Counted from the first letter of the stretch, positions 1 to 6,992 are shown. The stretch is DNA of 6,992 bases from Pseudomonadota bacterium (GCA_021807465.1 JAKBCX010000079.1:1-6992); one strand, 5' to 3'. The notes: generated by a model from the sequence alone, not told the origin. Made by a program: numbers and translations.

Positions 1-2054
1 AGCTTAAGCTGGACCCGCGTTCTGGCTTCAAGAAATGCGCCCGCGTGGTGGGCGATGTAATGGGTAAGTTCCACCCGCATGGCGATAGCTCGATCTACGA
101 GGCGCTGGTGCGGCTGGCGCAGGATTTTTCGTCGCGTTATCCGCTGATCGAGGGGCAGGGGAATTTCGGCAATATCGACGGCGATAATGCCGCGGCCATG
201 CGCTATACGGAATCGCGCCTGACCGAGATTGCGGAATATCTGCTGCGCGGCATCGATGAGAATGCGGTGGATTTCAGGCCCACTTACGATGGCGAGGAAA
301 GCGAGCCGGTGGTTCTGCCGGGGGCGTTTCCCAACCTGCTGGCTAATGGCGCTTCGGGCATTGCGGTGGGCATGGCAACCTCTATTCCACCGCATAATGT
401 GGGCGAGATTTGCGCGGCGTCTCTGCATTTGATTGAAAATCCGCAGGCTGACACGGCGGCATTGCTGAAGCACGTGCGCGGGCCGGATTTTCCCACCGGC
501 GGAGAGTTGGTGGAGGATGAGGCAACGCTGATTGCGGCCTATGAGACCGGGCGTGGCAGTTTGCGCACACGCGCGCGCTGGGTACGTGAGGAAGGCAAGC
601 ACGGCACTTGGGTGATTGTCGTTACCGATATTCCCTACCAAGTGCAGAAATCGCGTCTGGTGGAGCAGATTGCGCTGCTGCTGACGGAAAAGAAACTGCC
701 GCTGCTTGGCGATATACGCGATGAGAGCGCGGAGACCATTCGCCTGGTGCTGGAGCCGAAGAGCCGCACGGTAGACCCGGACATGCTGATGGCCTCACTG
801 TACCGCGCCACGCAGCTTGAGTCCCGTTTTGCGCTGAACATGAATGTGCTGGATGGGCGCACGCCTGGCGTGATGGGGCTGAAGGCGATTTTGCGCGCCT
901 GGCTCGACCACCGGCACGAGGTACTGATCCGCCGTACCAACCACAGGCTGGAGGCGATTTCCCGGCGGTTGGAGATTCTTGATGGTTACATCAAGGTTTT
1001 TCTTAACCTAGACGAGGTGATCCGCATCATCCGCTATGAGGATGAGCCGAAGGCGGTGTTGATAAAGACCTTCACGCTGACCGAGGTGCAGGCCGAGGCT
1101 ATTTTGAACATGCGGCTGCGCGCGTTGCGCAAGCTGGAAGAGATGGAAATACGCAACGAGCATAAAAAGCTGAGCGCGGAGCAGAAGGGGCTGCAGGCGC
1201 TGCTGAAGGACGAAAAGAAGCGCTGGGCGAAGATTGGCGAAGAGATTGCCGAGGTGAAGGAGAAATTTGGCAGCGGCCCGCTGGGCGCGCGCCGGACGAA
1301 AATTTCCGCCGCGGCGCCGGTGGTGGAGATTGTGGCCGAGGCGCTGGTGGAGCGCGAGCCGATTACCGTGATTCTTTCCGAGAAGGGCTGGATCCGCGCG
1401 CAAAAAGGCCATCTGGCCGATGATGCCGAGCTGAAATTCAAGGAAGGTGATAAGCTCGCCCATTTGCTGCGTTGCGAGTCTATCGACAAGATTGCGCTGC
1501 TGGCAACCAATGGGCGTGTTTATACCCTCAAGGGCGCGGATATTCCACGCGGGCGCGGCGATGGGCAGGCGATCCGCCTGATGGTGGAACTGGCCAACGA
1601 GGACGGGGTGCTGCGCCTGTTCGTGCCCGATGCGGCGCGGAAATATCTGGTGGCGTCGTCCGCCGGGCGCGGTTTTGTTCTGCCGGGCAGCGAGCTTTCA
1701 TCGGAACGGCGCGCGGGCAAGACCATTCTCACGCTTAAGCCTGGGGAGGAATGGGCGGTTTGCGTGCCGGCCGAGGGCGACCATGTTGCCGTGATCGGCG
1801 AGAACCGCAAGCTGCTTGTATTCCCGCTGGACCAGTTGCCGGAAATGCCGAAGGGCGCAGGCGTGCAGTTGCAGAAATACAAGGATGGCGGCCTGGCGGA
1901 TGTTAAGGTGTTCGCCCTGGCGGAAGGGCTGAGCTGGCGCATTGGCGAAAAGACGCGAAATGAGACGAAATTGACGGATTGGATGGGCGCGCGCGCCAGT
2001 GCCGGGCGCTTGCCGCCTAACGGGTTTCCGCGCGGCAATAAGTTTGGCGCGTAG
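1..2054 (+). CDS. parC: DNA topoisomerase IV subunit A (ParC), 5'-truncated by window edge
   Basis: ParC is the DNA-breaking and rejoining subunit of topoisomerase IV (ParC2ParE2), which decatenates daughter chromosomes. The open frame runs in from the left edge (first whole codon at 3, reading [19 protein letters not shown]), so the GTG at 45 is internal and roughly 50 N-terminal residues are missing. Seen: [10 protein letters not shown] at 72-101 in the quinolone-determining region; [10 protein letters not shown] with the catalytic tyrosine codon at 204-206; GIAVGMAT near 358; a charged helical, coiled-coil-like stretch at about 1010-1260; and a C-terminal beta-pinwheel region from about 1350. 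The protein ends in [14 protein letters not shown], which I recall as the usual end of alphaproteobacterial ParC and which argues against GyrA. The FKK..RVVGDV context also favours ParC. The 683 visible residues plus the missing start fit the family length. No frameshift is seen. The gene converges with the glycosyltransferase gene at 2094. Confidence 0.96.
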   Translation, partial: LKLDPRSGFKKCARVVGDVMGKFHPHGDSSIYEALVRLAQDFSSRYPLIEGQGNFGNIDGDNAAAMRYTESRLTEIAEYLLRGIDENAVDFRPTYDGEESEPVVLPGAFPNLLANGASGIAVGMATSIPPHNVGEICAASLHLIENPQADTAALLKHVRGPDFPTGGELVEDEATLIAAYETGRGSLRTRARWVREEGKHGTWVIVVTDIPYQVQKSRLVEQIALLLTEKKLPLLGDIRDESAETIRLVLEPKSRTVDPDMLMASLYRATQLESRFALNMNVLDGRTPGVMGLKAILRAWLDHRHEVLIRRTNHRLEAISRRLEILDGYIKVFLNLDEVIRIIRYEDEPKAVLIKTFTLTEVQAEAILNMRLRALRKLEEMEIRNEHKKLSAEQKGLQALLKDEKKRWAKIGEEIAEVKEKFGSGPLGARRTKISAAAPVVEIVAEALVEREPITVILSEKGWIRAQKGHLADDAELKFKEGDKLAHLLRCESIDKIALLATNGRVYTLKGADIPRGRGDGQAIRLMVELANEDGVLRLFVPDAARKYLVASSAGRGFVLPGSELSSERRAGKTILTLKPGEEWAVCVPAEGDHVAVIGENRKLLVFPLDQLPEMPKGAGVQLQKYKDGGLADVKVFALAEGLSWRIGEKTRNETKLTDWMGARASAGRLPPNGFPRGNKFGA

Positions 2055-2062
2055 CGCTTTGT

Positions 2063-2092
2063 AACCAGGGCTGGCAGCAGCCCGCCCTGGTT
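2063..2092. terminator. Hairpin between convergent genes, probable bidirectional terminator
   Basis: A perfect 9-bp inverted repeat, AACCAGGGC (2063-2071) and GCCCTGGTT (2084-2092), continues after one mismatch (2072/2083) into a 3-bp GGC/GCC stem closed by an AGCA tetraloop (2076-2079). It begins 8 nt after the parC stop and ends 1 nt before the last base of the convergent glycosyltransferase stop codon, so it fills nearly the whole 39-bp gap and can fold in transcripts from either side. There is no long T-run on either side (TTCTT rightwards, ACAAAG leftwards), so intrinsic termination is likely but not certain. It could also serve as a 3'-end stabiliser. Confidence 0.65.
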
Positions 2093-2093
2093 C

Positions 2094-3485
2094 TTACCGC
2101 GGCTTCTTCACGGCTTTTGCTGGAGGATTTTGCTTTGGCGCCGCTTTTGCTGCGGCTTTTGCCTTCGCGCCGGGTTTGGCGGAAGCCACAGCCTTTGGCT
2201 TGGTCTCGGCTTTCGCTTCGGCCTTCGCCTTGCCTGACGGCAACAGCTTTTTGCCCGTTACTTCCTCGATATACGCGCGGTAGCGGGCCAGATAGTCATC
2301 CATGCCCAGCTTCTTCTCGGCATAGTCGCGCGCATTGGCGCGCAGCCTGGCCGCCAGCTTTGTGTCCGCCAGCGCGCGCAATACTGTGTCTGTTAGCGCG
2401 TTATGGTCCAGCGTGGGGGTAATTAGACCGGTTGCTTCGTGCTGCACAAATTCCGTTACGGTTGGGGTATCGGCGCCCACCACCATGCAGCCGCAGGCCA
2501 GTGCTTCGCGCAGGCTCCATGAGGCCACGAACGGGTAGGTGAGGTACACATGAGCGTCGGAGCGCTTCAGCAGCGCCAGATGGTCGTCATAGGTCACCTT
2601 GCCCATGAAATGCACGCGCGAGAGGTCGATCTGTTCTCCAACCTCTTTCATCATTAATTCGCGCCAGGTTCCGCCTTGGCGCGGCGGCACGCCGTAACTC
2701 ACGCCATCGCCGCCCACCAGCGAGACCACAACATCTGGCCGTTCGCGCAGCAGGCGGGGCAGGGCGCGCATGATGGTATGGAAGCCGCGATAAGGCTCCA
2801 GGTTACGCGCCACATATGTAACGAGTTTCTGTTTTGGCGTAACAGTGAGCTTGCCTACTGTTAGGGGCTTTTTATGCAGCGCCGGGTCAGGCTTGCATTT
2901 TTCGAGATCGACGCCTTCCTCGATGATGCGGATCTGCTTCTTGGCCCATTCAGGATAGGTGCTGTGCTGCCAGCGTGTTGGCGTCTGGCCATATTGTTCC
3001 AGGTTCAGTGCCAGCAGGTTGGTGGAATTTTTGCCGCGCACACCGCCGAACAAGGCTGTGTCCATCGGGAATTCGGGGTCGAAATTCACATCCGTGCCAA
3101 GGATCCGGTAATAGAATTCGAAATAACCGATGACCGGCACGCCGGGAAATACGTCAACGAGATAGAGCAGTTCGCCCCAGCCATGATGGCCGATGATGAC
3201 ATCGGGCTGGAAGCCCAGCGCCTTAATTTGCAATGCGCCGCGATAAGCCGCCTGGGCGCGCCGCGAAGCGGTTTCAAACTCGCGCGTATCCCAGGCCAGG
3301 TTGGGCGACATTTCCGGCGGCTTTGCGTAGGTCACCTTGCGCACGCCGTTCATCTGGTTTTGGTTCGGCTCGGTCATGAAGACGATTTCATGCGTGCCGG
3401 GCCGGGCCTCGTTATCGGCCAGCAGGCTGCGGATTATGTGCAGGTACTGGCCAGGAAAATTCTGGTGGACGAAAAGAAAATTCAC
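2094..3485 (-). CDS. GT4-family glycosyltransferase with Lys/Ala-rich C-terminal tail
   Basis: A 463-residue GT-B glycosyltransferase, expected to act in the cytoplasm or at the inner membrane face and to move a sugar from a nucleotide donor to a glycan or protein acceptor; donor and acceptor are unknown. The N-terminal Rossmann half (about 1-190) opens with MNFLFVHQNFPGQY, typical of the 'glycosyl transferase family 4 group' N-domain. The C-terminal half (about 215-405) has YVARNLEPYRGF (224-235), LVGGDGVSYG (256-265), FMGKVTYDDHLALL (293-306) and TYPFVASWSLREALACG (316-332). The second Glu of the EX7E donor motif is E327; the first position is Phe (F319). Residues 417-463 are a Lys/Ala/Pro tail with no predicted fold. 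The GTG start is supported by GGAG at 3492-3495 with a 6-nt spacer and by the family N-terminus. It lies 18 bp after the ChW-like gene, probably in one operon. No signal peptide or membrane segment is seen. Confidence 0.9.
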   Translation of the reverse strand: MNFLFVHQNFPGQYLHIIRSLLADNEARPGTHEIVFMTEPNQNQMNGVRKVTYAKPPEMSPNLAWDTREFETASRRAQAAYRGALQIKALGFQPDVIIGHHGWGELLYLVDVFPGVPVIGYFEFYYRILGTDVNFDPEFPMDTALFGGVRGKNSTNLLALNLEQYGQTPTRWQHSTYPEWAKKQIRIIEEGVDLEKCKPDPALHKKPLTVGKLTVTPKQKLVTYVARNLEPYRGFHTIMRALPRLLRERPDVVVSLVGGDGVSYGVPPRQGGTWRELMMKEVGEQIDLSRVHFMGKVTYDDHLALLKRSDAHVYLTYPFVASWSLREALACGCMVVGADTPTVTEFVQHEATGLITPTLDHNALTDTVLRALADTKLAARLRANARDYAEKKLGMDDYLARYRAYIEEVTGKKLLPSGKAKAEAKAETKPKAVASAKPGAKAKAAAKAAPKQNPPAKAVKKPR

Positions 3486-3491
3486 GTTTGG

Positions 3492-3495
3492 CTCC
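3492..3495 (-). promoter_or_regulatory. Ribosome binding site deciding the GTG start of the GT4 gene
   Basis: On the minus strand, GGAG followed by the 6-nt spacer CCAAAC precedes the GTG at 3485. It lies inside the 18-bp gap after the stop of the upstream gene (3504-3506). This, with the conserved N-terminus MNFLFVHQNFPG, fixes a non-ATG start, and the tight spacing suggests translation from a shared message. Confidence 0.7.
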
Positions 3496-3503
3496 GCCCG
3501 CGT

Positions 3504-4442
3504 TTATTTCTTGGCACGGCCGGCCTTGCGTGCGCGCGGGGTGAGGGTGACCTGGATGGATTCGAGCGGTGCCAGCGTGTCGGCTTCGCAGGTTTCATCG
3601 TTGCCCACAGGCCCAGCCTTGGCGCCGCCGACGAAGGTGGCGGCGTAGGAGATGTCGTATTGCTCGGCGGCTTCGCCGCTCAGGCGGATGCGCAGGCCGA
3701 GCAGCGGCAGGGCCATGCCGCGCGAGCCGCAATATTGCCCGGCTTCCACCCACGGGCTGAGCCAGCCGCGCCCCAGCACGGCCTGGTAGGTGAAGCTGGC
3801 GGGGGAGATGCCTTCTGGCGCGTTGATGGCAAAACCCTCGATCCAATTATTGCTGCCGCTCTCGCCCAGCCATTCGCCAAAACCCGCGCCCACATCGCCG
3901 CGTGACTGAATATGCGCGACGAGGTTGATTTTGGCCGGTGCGGCGGGTGCCGGAGCAGGGGCTGCCGCCGCTGGGTCTGGCGCGGCCTCGTCGTTGGCCA
4001 TTTCCTCCGGCCCAAGCAGTTGGCGCACTTGCAGGCGCGGGGCCGAGGATGCCTCGCCGGGCAACTGGTAGATGGTGACGAGAATCTGCGATGGCTTGGT
4101 GCGGATACGCACCAGCGTGGCATCGCCCTCGGCGCTCAGCCAGCCATCGTCACGGAAGCCGGAAATTTCGACATTCTGCCCGCCCACCGGTGGCGGCGAA
4201 ATACGTACACCTGGCATGCCGTGATTGCGCGAGGCGCTCGGGTTGATCTCGTTGATGATACAAAACAGCCCCGGCGGCAGGGTCATCAGATGGCCCGTTA
4301 CCTTCAGCTCATCGACCTGCGCCCCGGCAATGCCCCCTTGGGCTTGCTGTGGGGCGGCGCCTAAGCCTGCTCCGTTATCCCGTTTAGCGCCGGGCCGGGG
4401 CGCTGTTTGGGCGGGGGCGGGAGCTTGGGCAGGAGCAGGCAT
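3504..4442 (-). CDS. Protein of unknown function with ChW-like (hydrophobic W) repeats
   Basis: 312 residues, no firmly assigned function. Residues 1-42 are a Pro/Ala/Gln/Gly-rich disordered leader with no signal peptide. Residues 45-143 look like a beta-rich domain (GLFCIINEINP at 58-68, DDGWLSAEGDATLVRIR at 98-114, ILVTIYQLPG at 120-129). Residues 153-170 are an Ala/Pro linker. Residues 172-301 resemble ChW repeats: repeat 1 at 174-206 (LVAHIQSRGD... NNWIEGFAI); repeat 2 at 219-254 (YQAVLGRGWLSPWVEAGQY, then LLGLRIRL); and a degenerate third at 264-300 (ISYAATFVGG... PLESIQVTL) without the GW pair. The tail is basic (PRARKAGRAKK). ChW domains are known mainly from clostridial and actinobacterial surface or secreted proteins, and I recall 'hydrophobic W' annotations in acetic acid bacteria. 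The ATG start is supported by AGGA at 4449-4452 with a 6-nt spacer. Its place between glycosyltransferase genes suggests a glycan-linked or carbohydrate-binding role, which is inference only. Confidence 0.85.
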   Translation of the reverse strand: MPAPAQAPAPAQTAPRPGAKRDNGAGLGAAPQQAQGGIAGAQVDELKVTGHLMTLPPGLFCIINEINPSASRNHGMPGVRISPPPVGGQNVEISGFRDDGWLSAEGDATLVRIRTKPSQILVTIYQLPGEASSAPRLQVRQLLGPEEMANDEAAPDPAAAAPAPAPAAPAKINLVAHIQSRGDVGAGFGEWLGESGSNNWIEGFAINAPEGISPASFTYQAVLGRGWLSPWVEAGQYCGSRGMALPLLGLRIRLSGEAAEQYDISYAATFVGGAKAGPVGNDETCEADTLAPLESIQVTLTPRARKAGRAKK

Positions 4443-4591
4443 GTCGAATCCTAAAACTGTTATGGCGTGGCACCTAGCTGGGAATGTGACTTCCCGGCCA
4501 AATCATTCCTCTGACACGGTTAGTTTAAAGCCGGGTATTTATCCAGCCCCCCGGGGTAATTTTGCGCCTGTTTGCTGCAAAAGCCGGGGCT
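4443..4591. other. 149-bp gap between two minus-strand genes, with small inverted repeats
   Basis: This gap separates the end of the glycosyltransferase fusion from the start of the ChW-like gene and is more AT-rich than its surroundings. Read on the minus strand it holds a short stem directly at the upstream stop, a second short stem (4530-4534 with 4543-4547), an inverted repeat (4480-4495) and the AGGA ribosome binding site. A start site for the ChW-like/GT4 gene pair could sit here, but I found no -35/-10 pair I would defend. No small open reading frame with a credible start is evident. Confidence 0.5.
4480..4495. repeat. Inverted repeat upstream of the ChW-like gene, possible operator or 5'-UTR hairpin
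   Basis: GGGAA (4480-4484) and TTCCC (4491-4495) flank the 6-nt centre TGTGAC. The repeat lies about 38-53 nt upstream of the ATG at 4442, a position suited to a regulator site or a leader hairpin. A 5-bp arm is short enough to occur by chance in GC-rich DNA. Confidence 0.3.
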
Positions 4592-4592
4592 T
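4579..4592 (-). terminator. Weak terminator-like stem at the end of the glycosyltransferase fusion gene
   Basis: On the minus strand, AAGC (4592-4589), loop CCCG and GCTT (4584-4581) are followed by two more T residues, giving a run of four T. The stem is only 4 bp and overlaps the TGA stop, so it would be a poor terminator alone. A second stem downstream (GCTGG at 4547-4543 with CCGGC at 4534-4530, including one T-G wobble, then TTT) may assist. Read-through into the ChW-like gene remains possible. Confidence 0.25.
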
Positions 4593-6992
4593 CATGGCAG
4601 GCGGCATAGCAACTCGTTAATACGTTGCGGTGGCAGACCAAGCGGCAGGCTTATACCGCGCCCGGTGGCCTGCATGCGCTCACCCTGCGCGCCTAGCCCG
4701 AACACCACAGCGCGCAGCTCCGCCCGCCAGGCCTCGCCCAGCGCGAAGCACCAGGTTTCCGGCCAGATGGAAGGCAGAAAGGCGATGCCGGGTTTGAACC
4801 GCTCGATCAACGCCGCCGCCTCGCCCTCGCGGTATGCGCCCGTGACGAAAATTCCAGCTGCCAATAATTTTTCGTCCTCGGCACTGTTGCCGATAACGAT
4901 GAATTCCAGAGGCAAGTTGCGCGCCTTGGCATCTGCGGCGCATTCCAGCAGCAAATCGAACCCTTTGGATGGGCCTATGCCGCCGATAACCGCCACACGG
5001 CGCGGGCCGTTGTGTTGTTGCGGCGGCGCTGGCGGGGGGAGGGTGCTATCGTCTTCCCACGGTGTTATTACAGGTTGCAGGCCGGGAAAATGCCGTTGCA
5101 GCCGCCGTGCTGTGTCGGCGGAAGGTACAATTACCCGTTCCGCCGCAGTAAATTCGGCGGCGGAGCGGGCGCGCAATTCCGCCACGGGTAATGTTTCGTG
5201 TACCCCCCCATCACGAATTTTGCAGCAGGCTATGCAGCCGGCCAGCGCAGGCTCGCCGCAATAGCGCAGTGGCGCCGTTTTCTCAGGCCGGTTGAGCAGA
5301 TTAACACGCGGGCAAAAACTGGCGTAGTCATGCACCACAATATCCTGCGGCACGCCCAGCATTGCGGCAAGGCCGCGCACGCTCTCATGGTGGCCCAGGC
5401 TGTGGTGCAGCACCACGCGGCGTACATTTAATTGCCGCAGCAGGGCCAGCAGGCGCGGCAGGGCGCCAGGCAGTGGAAAGGCAAGGTTTGGGCAGGCGTT
5501 TTTCTCGCCCGTGCCAAGCTGGGCGGGCCAGGGATACGGGGTTTTGCCCGGGTTTTCTGGAAATTGGGTGGAGAGCAGCAAGGGCAGGAAACCCTCCGTG
5601 CGCCAGCGTGCCATATCGGCCTGCACCTGCCGGGCCACGCCGCCGCCATGGCTATGCGAGATGAGCAGCACCGCCCCCTTGCGCGTGCGTTGCGCCAGAA
5701 GCAGTGCCGTATCCAGCCGGGCGCGGTACGGGGCTAGCGGGTCTGCCGCCTGGTGCGCCTGCACCAGTGCTTGATAGCCGGGAAATAAATCATTCAGGAT
5801 ACGCAGGTTGCGAATCATTAATCCGCGTGCCGCGGCGCGGAACGAGACGCCGCCCTGATGCGCCACAAACGCGCCTGGTGCCGCCATATGGCGGAAACCG
5901 AGATGCCGGGCGCGCAGGCAGAAATCATTTTCCTCGCCATAGCCTTGGGCGAAGATTTCGCCCCGGAACTCGCCAGTGGCGCGCAGGCAGTCATGGCGGA
6001 TGAACATGCAGAACCCGACCGCCGTGGGAATTTCCACGGTTTCCAGCCCGCTCACCTGCCGCGCCAGCGCATTCAGCCGGGCTGTGCCGCGCGCATCCGG
6101 CATGGGGTTGCCGCCTTTGGGGCTGGGGTAGGAGCAGAGCGTGGCTTCGTTGGAAAAAGGCGTGACCGTGCCTGTGGCCTTATCGGCATAGGCGGCTTCG
6201 CGCAGTGTCTCTATTGCACCTTGCGGGAGCAATATGTCGGCGTTGAGCAGCAGCACATCATGGTTTTTGGCAAGCGCGATGCCGTGATTCACGGCGGCGC
6301 AGAAGCCGAGATTGCGCGGATGCCGGTGCAGGATGATACGGCCGGATGCCGCCAGCTTGTCCAGCCAGCGGGCCAGGGCTGGTTCCGGCGTGCAATCATC
6401 CACCACGATGATTTTGGCGCCGGAAGGTGCTGCGGCCAGGGTGGAATTGAGCGCCGCCTTGGTTTGCTCCAGCCCGCGGTAAACCGGCATCAGCAGGGCT
6501 AGCTTGGCGCGCCTTGGGGCGCGGGCAGGGGGCTTGCCCTGCCGTTTGGCCGGGCGCGGCTTTTGCGCGAGTGCCGCCGGATACACGGGGCTGCCGAAAA
6601 TCTCCGGCCCCGTGGGGCCGCCCAGATGAAAAGGCGGGTTGAGGCCGCGCAACTGAGCCGGCCCCAGGCGAAACTTATAGCGCGGTAGAAACGGGGCCGT
6701 ATCGTCAGGCGGCAAAGGCTTACCCAGCTTCACCTTACGGCGCGTGCCTTTTGCGTCTTGCAGCCATAAATCCGGTGGCGAGTCCGGCGCGGCGGGGCGG
6801 GCCGCCCAGCCGGTCAGGCCATCCTTCTCCCAGCTTACTAGCCCTTCAACGCGCTCCAGCGCGCCGCGATCAGGTTTGGCACCCAGAAGCGGGGCTGTAC
6901 CGTGGCGCACAAGGTTGCCATCTGGCCGCACACCCTGGAACCCGCCATAGCCGTTGGTTGTGGCCACAAGCTGGACGAAGCTGACAAAGTCC
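4592..6992 (-). CDS. Multi-domain glycosyltransferase fusion (beta domain + GT2 + GT4-like), 5'-truncated by window edge
   Basis: At least 799 residues, probably two transferase activities in one chain. Numbering is from a GTG at 6967, but the frame stays open to the edge (DFVSFVQL precedes it) and no ribosome binding site precedes that GTG, so the true start lies outside. Residues 37-133 form a small beta-rich module (GLVSWEKDGLTGWAARP) seen in multi-domain glycosyltransferases of related bacteria. After a basic Pro-rich linker (135-154), a GT2 domain covers about 155-370: LALLMPVYRG (156-165), VVDDCTPE (188-195), HPRNLGFCAAVNHGI, the NAD metal-binding triad (242-244) and catalytic GYGEENDFCLR (342-352). 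From about 430 a GT-B region follows: HSHGGGVARQ (438-447), a Cys cluster (C552, C570, C578, C581, C582), VIGGIGPSKGFDLLL (660-674) and an intact EX7E, E737 and E745, in WPETWCFALGE. The sugars and acceptor are unknown; a surface glycan is inferred from the neighbours. Confidence 0.9.
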   Translation of the reverse strand, partial: DFVSFVQLVATTNGYGGFQGVRPDGNLVRHGTAPLLGAKPDRGALERVEGLVSWEKDGLTGWAARPAAPDSPPDLWLQDAKGTRRKVKLGKPLPPDDTAPFLPRYKFRLGPAQLRGLNPPFHLGGPTGPEIFGSPVYPAALAQKPRPAKRQGKPPARAPRRAKLALLMPVYRGLEQTKAALNSTLAAAPSGAKIIVVDDCTPEPALARWLDKLAASGRIILHRHPRNLGFCAAVNHGIALAKNHDVLLLNADILLPQGAIETLREAAYADKATGTVTPFSNEATLCSYPSPKGGNPMPDARGTARLNALARQVSGLETVEIPTAVGFCMFIRHDCLRATGEFRGEIFAQGYGEENDFCLRARHLGFRHMAAPGAFVAHQGGVSFRAAARGLMIRNLRILNDLFPGYQALVQAHQAADPLAPYRARLDTALLLAQRTRKGAVLLISHSHGGGVARQVQADMARWRTEGFLPLLLSTQFPENPGKTPYPWPAQLGTGEKNACPNLAFPLPGALPRLLALLRQLNVRRVVLHHSLGHHESVRGLAAMLGVPQDIVVHDYASFCPRVNLLNRPEKTAPLRYCGEPALAGCIACCKIRDGGVHETLPVAELRARSAAEFTAAERVIVPSADTARRLQRHFPGLQPVITPWEDDSTLPPPAPPQQHNGPRRVAVIGGIGPSKGFDLLLECAADAKARNLPLEFIVIGNSAEDEKLLAAGIFVTGAYREGEAAALIERFKPGIAFLPSIWPETWCFALGEAWRAELRAVVFGLGAQGERMQATGRGISLPLGLPPQRINELLCRLP

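Noticed and set aside
45..47. GTG at 45 as the start of parC
   Set aside because: Conserved ParC residues ([10 protein letters not shown]) lie just upstream in the same frame, so the codon is an internal Val.
1008..1463. Minus-strand open frame of 151 codons inside parC
   Set aside because: Fully antisense to conserved parC coding sequence, with Leu/Arg/His-rich composition typical of a shadow frame.
2874..3905. Plus-strand open frame of 343 codons
   Set aside because: It lies antisense across the GT4 gene and the ChW-like gene, crosses their boundary, and has no recognisable motif; GC-rich codon use on the minus strand keeps this frame open.
3934..3984. GC-rich repeat in the ChW-like gene as a mobile or regulatory repeat
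   Set aside because: It encodes an in-frame Ala/Pro linker between two domains and is explained by protein low complexity.
4530..4580. Promoter for the ChW-like gene in the 149-bp gap
   Set aside because: AT-rich hexamers such as ATAAAT and TAAACT occur, but none has a matching -35 at 16-18 nt.
5858..6502. Plus-strand open frame of 214 codons
   Set aside because: Antisense to the GT2 domain, which has clear motifs; the frame itself shows no family signal.
6965..6967. GTG at 6967 as the true start of the glycosyltransferase fusion
   Set aside because: The frame is open upstream to the edge, the upstream residues look coding, and no ribosome binding site precedes it.

Overview
The window looks like the chromosome of a GC-rich alphaproteobacterium, most likely in or near the Acetobacteraceae (acetic acid / acidophilic group). 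This is inferred from protein style only: the ParC C-terminal ending, the Ala/Pro/Lys-rich low-complexity tails, and the multi-domain glycosyltransferase architecture. No rRNA or other taxonomic marker is present. No tRNA or rRNA gene, CRISPR array, insertion sequence or phage gene is visible.

Layout: (1) positions 1-2054, plus strand: the 3' nine-tenths or so of parC (topoisomerase IV subunit A), with its 5' end cut by the window edge. (2) 2055-2093: a 39-bp convergent gap filled by a hairpin that probably terminates transcription from both sides. (3) 2094-6992, minus strand: three co-oriented genes, read from the right-hand edge inwards. They are a large glycosyltransferase fusion (GT2 domain plus GT4-like domain, 5' end beyond the window), a 149-bp gap, a 312-residue protein of unknown function with ChW-like ('hydrophobic W') repeats, and, after only 18 bp, a stand-alone GT4-family glycosyltransferase with a histone-H1-like Lys/Ala tail.

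Interpretation: parC is ordinary housekeeping. The minus-strand block is an accessory glycan locus: two glycosyltransferase genes, three catalytic domains in total, flank a predicted beta-rich protein. The natural reading is assembly of a cell-surface polysaccharide or glycosylation of a surface protein, but no Wzx/Wzy, sugar-nucleotide synthesis or acceptor gene lies in the window, so the product cannot be named. The most unusual item is the ChW-like protein. It lacks a signal peptide and is probably co-transcribed with the GT4 gene. There is no clear sign of a wholly new system; the ChW/glycosyltransferase pairing is the best lead.
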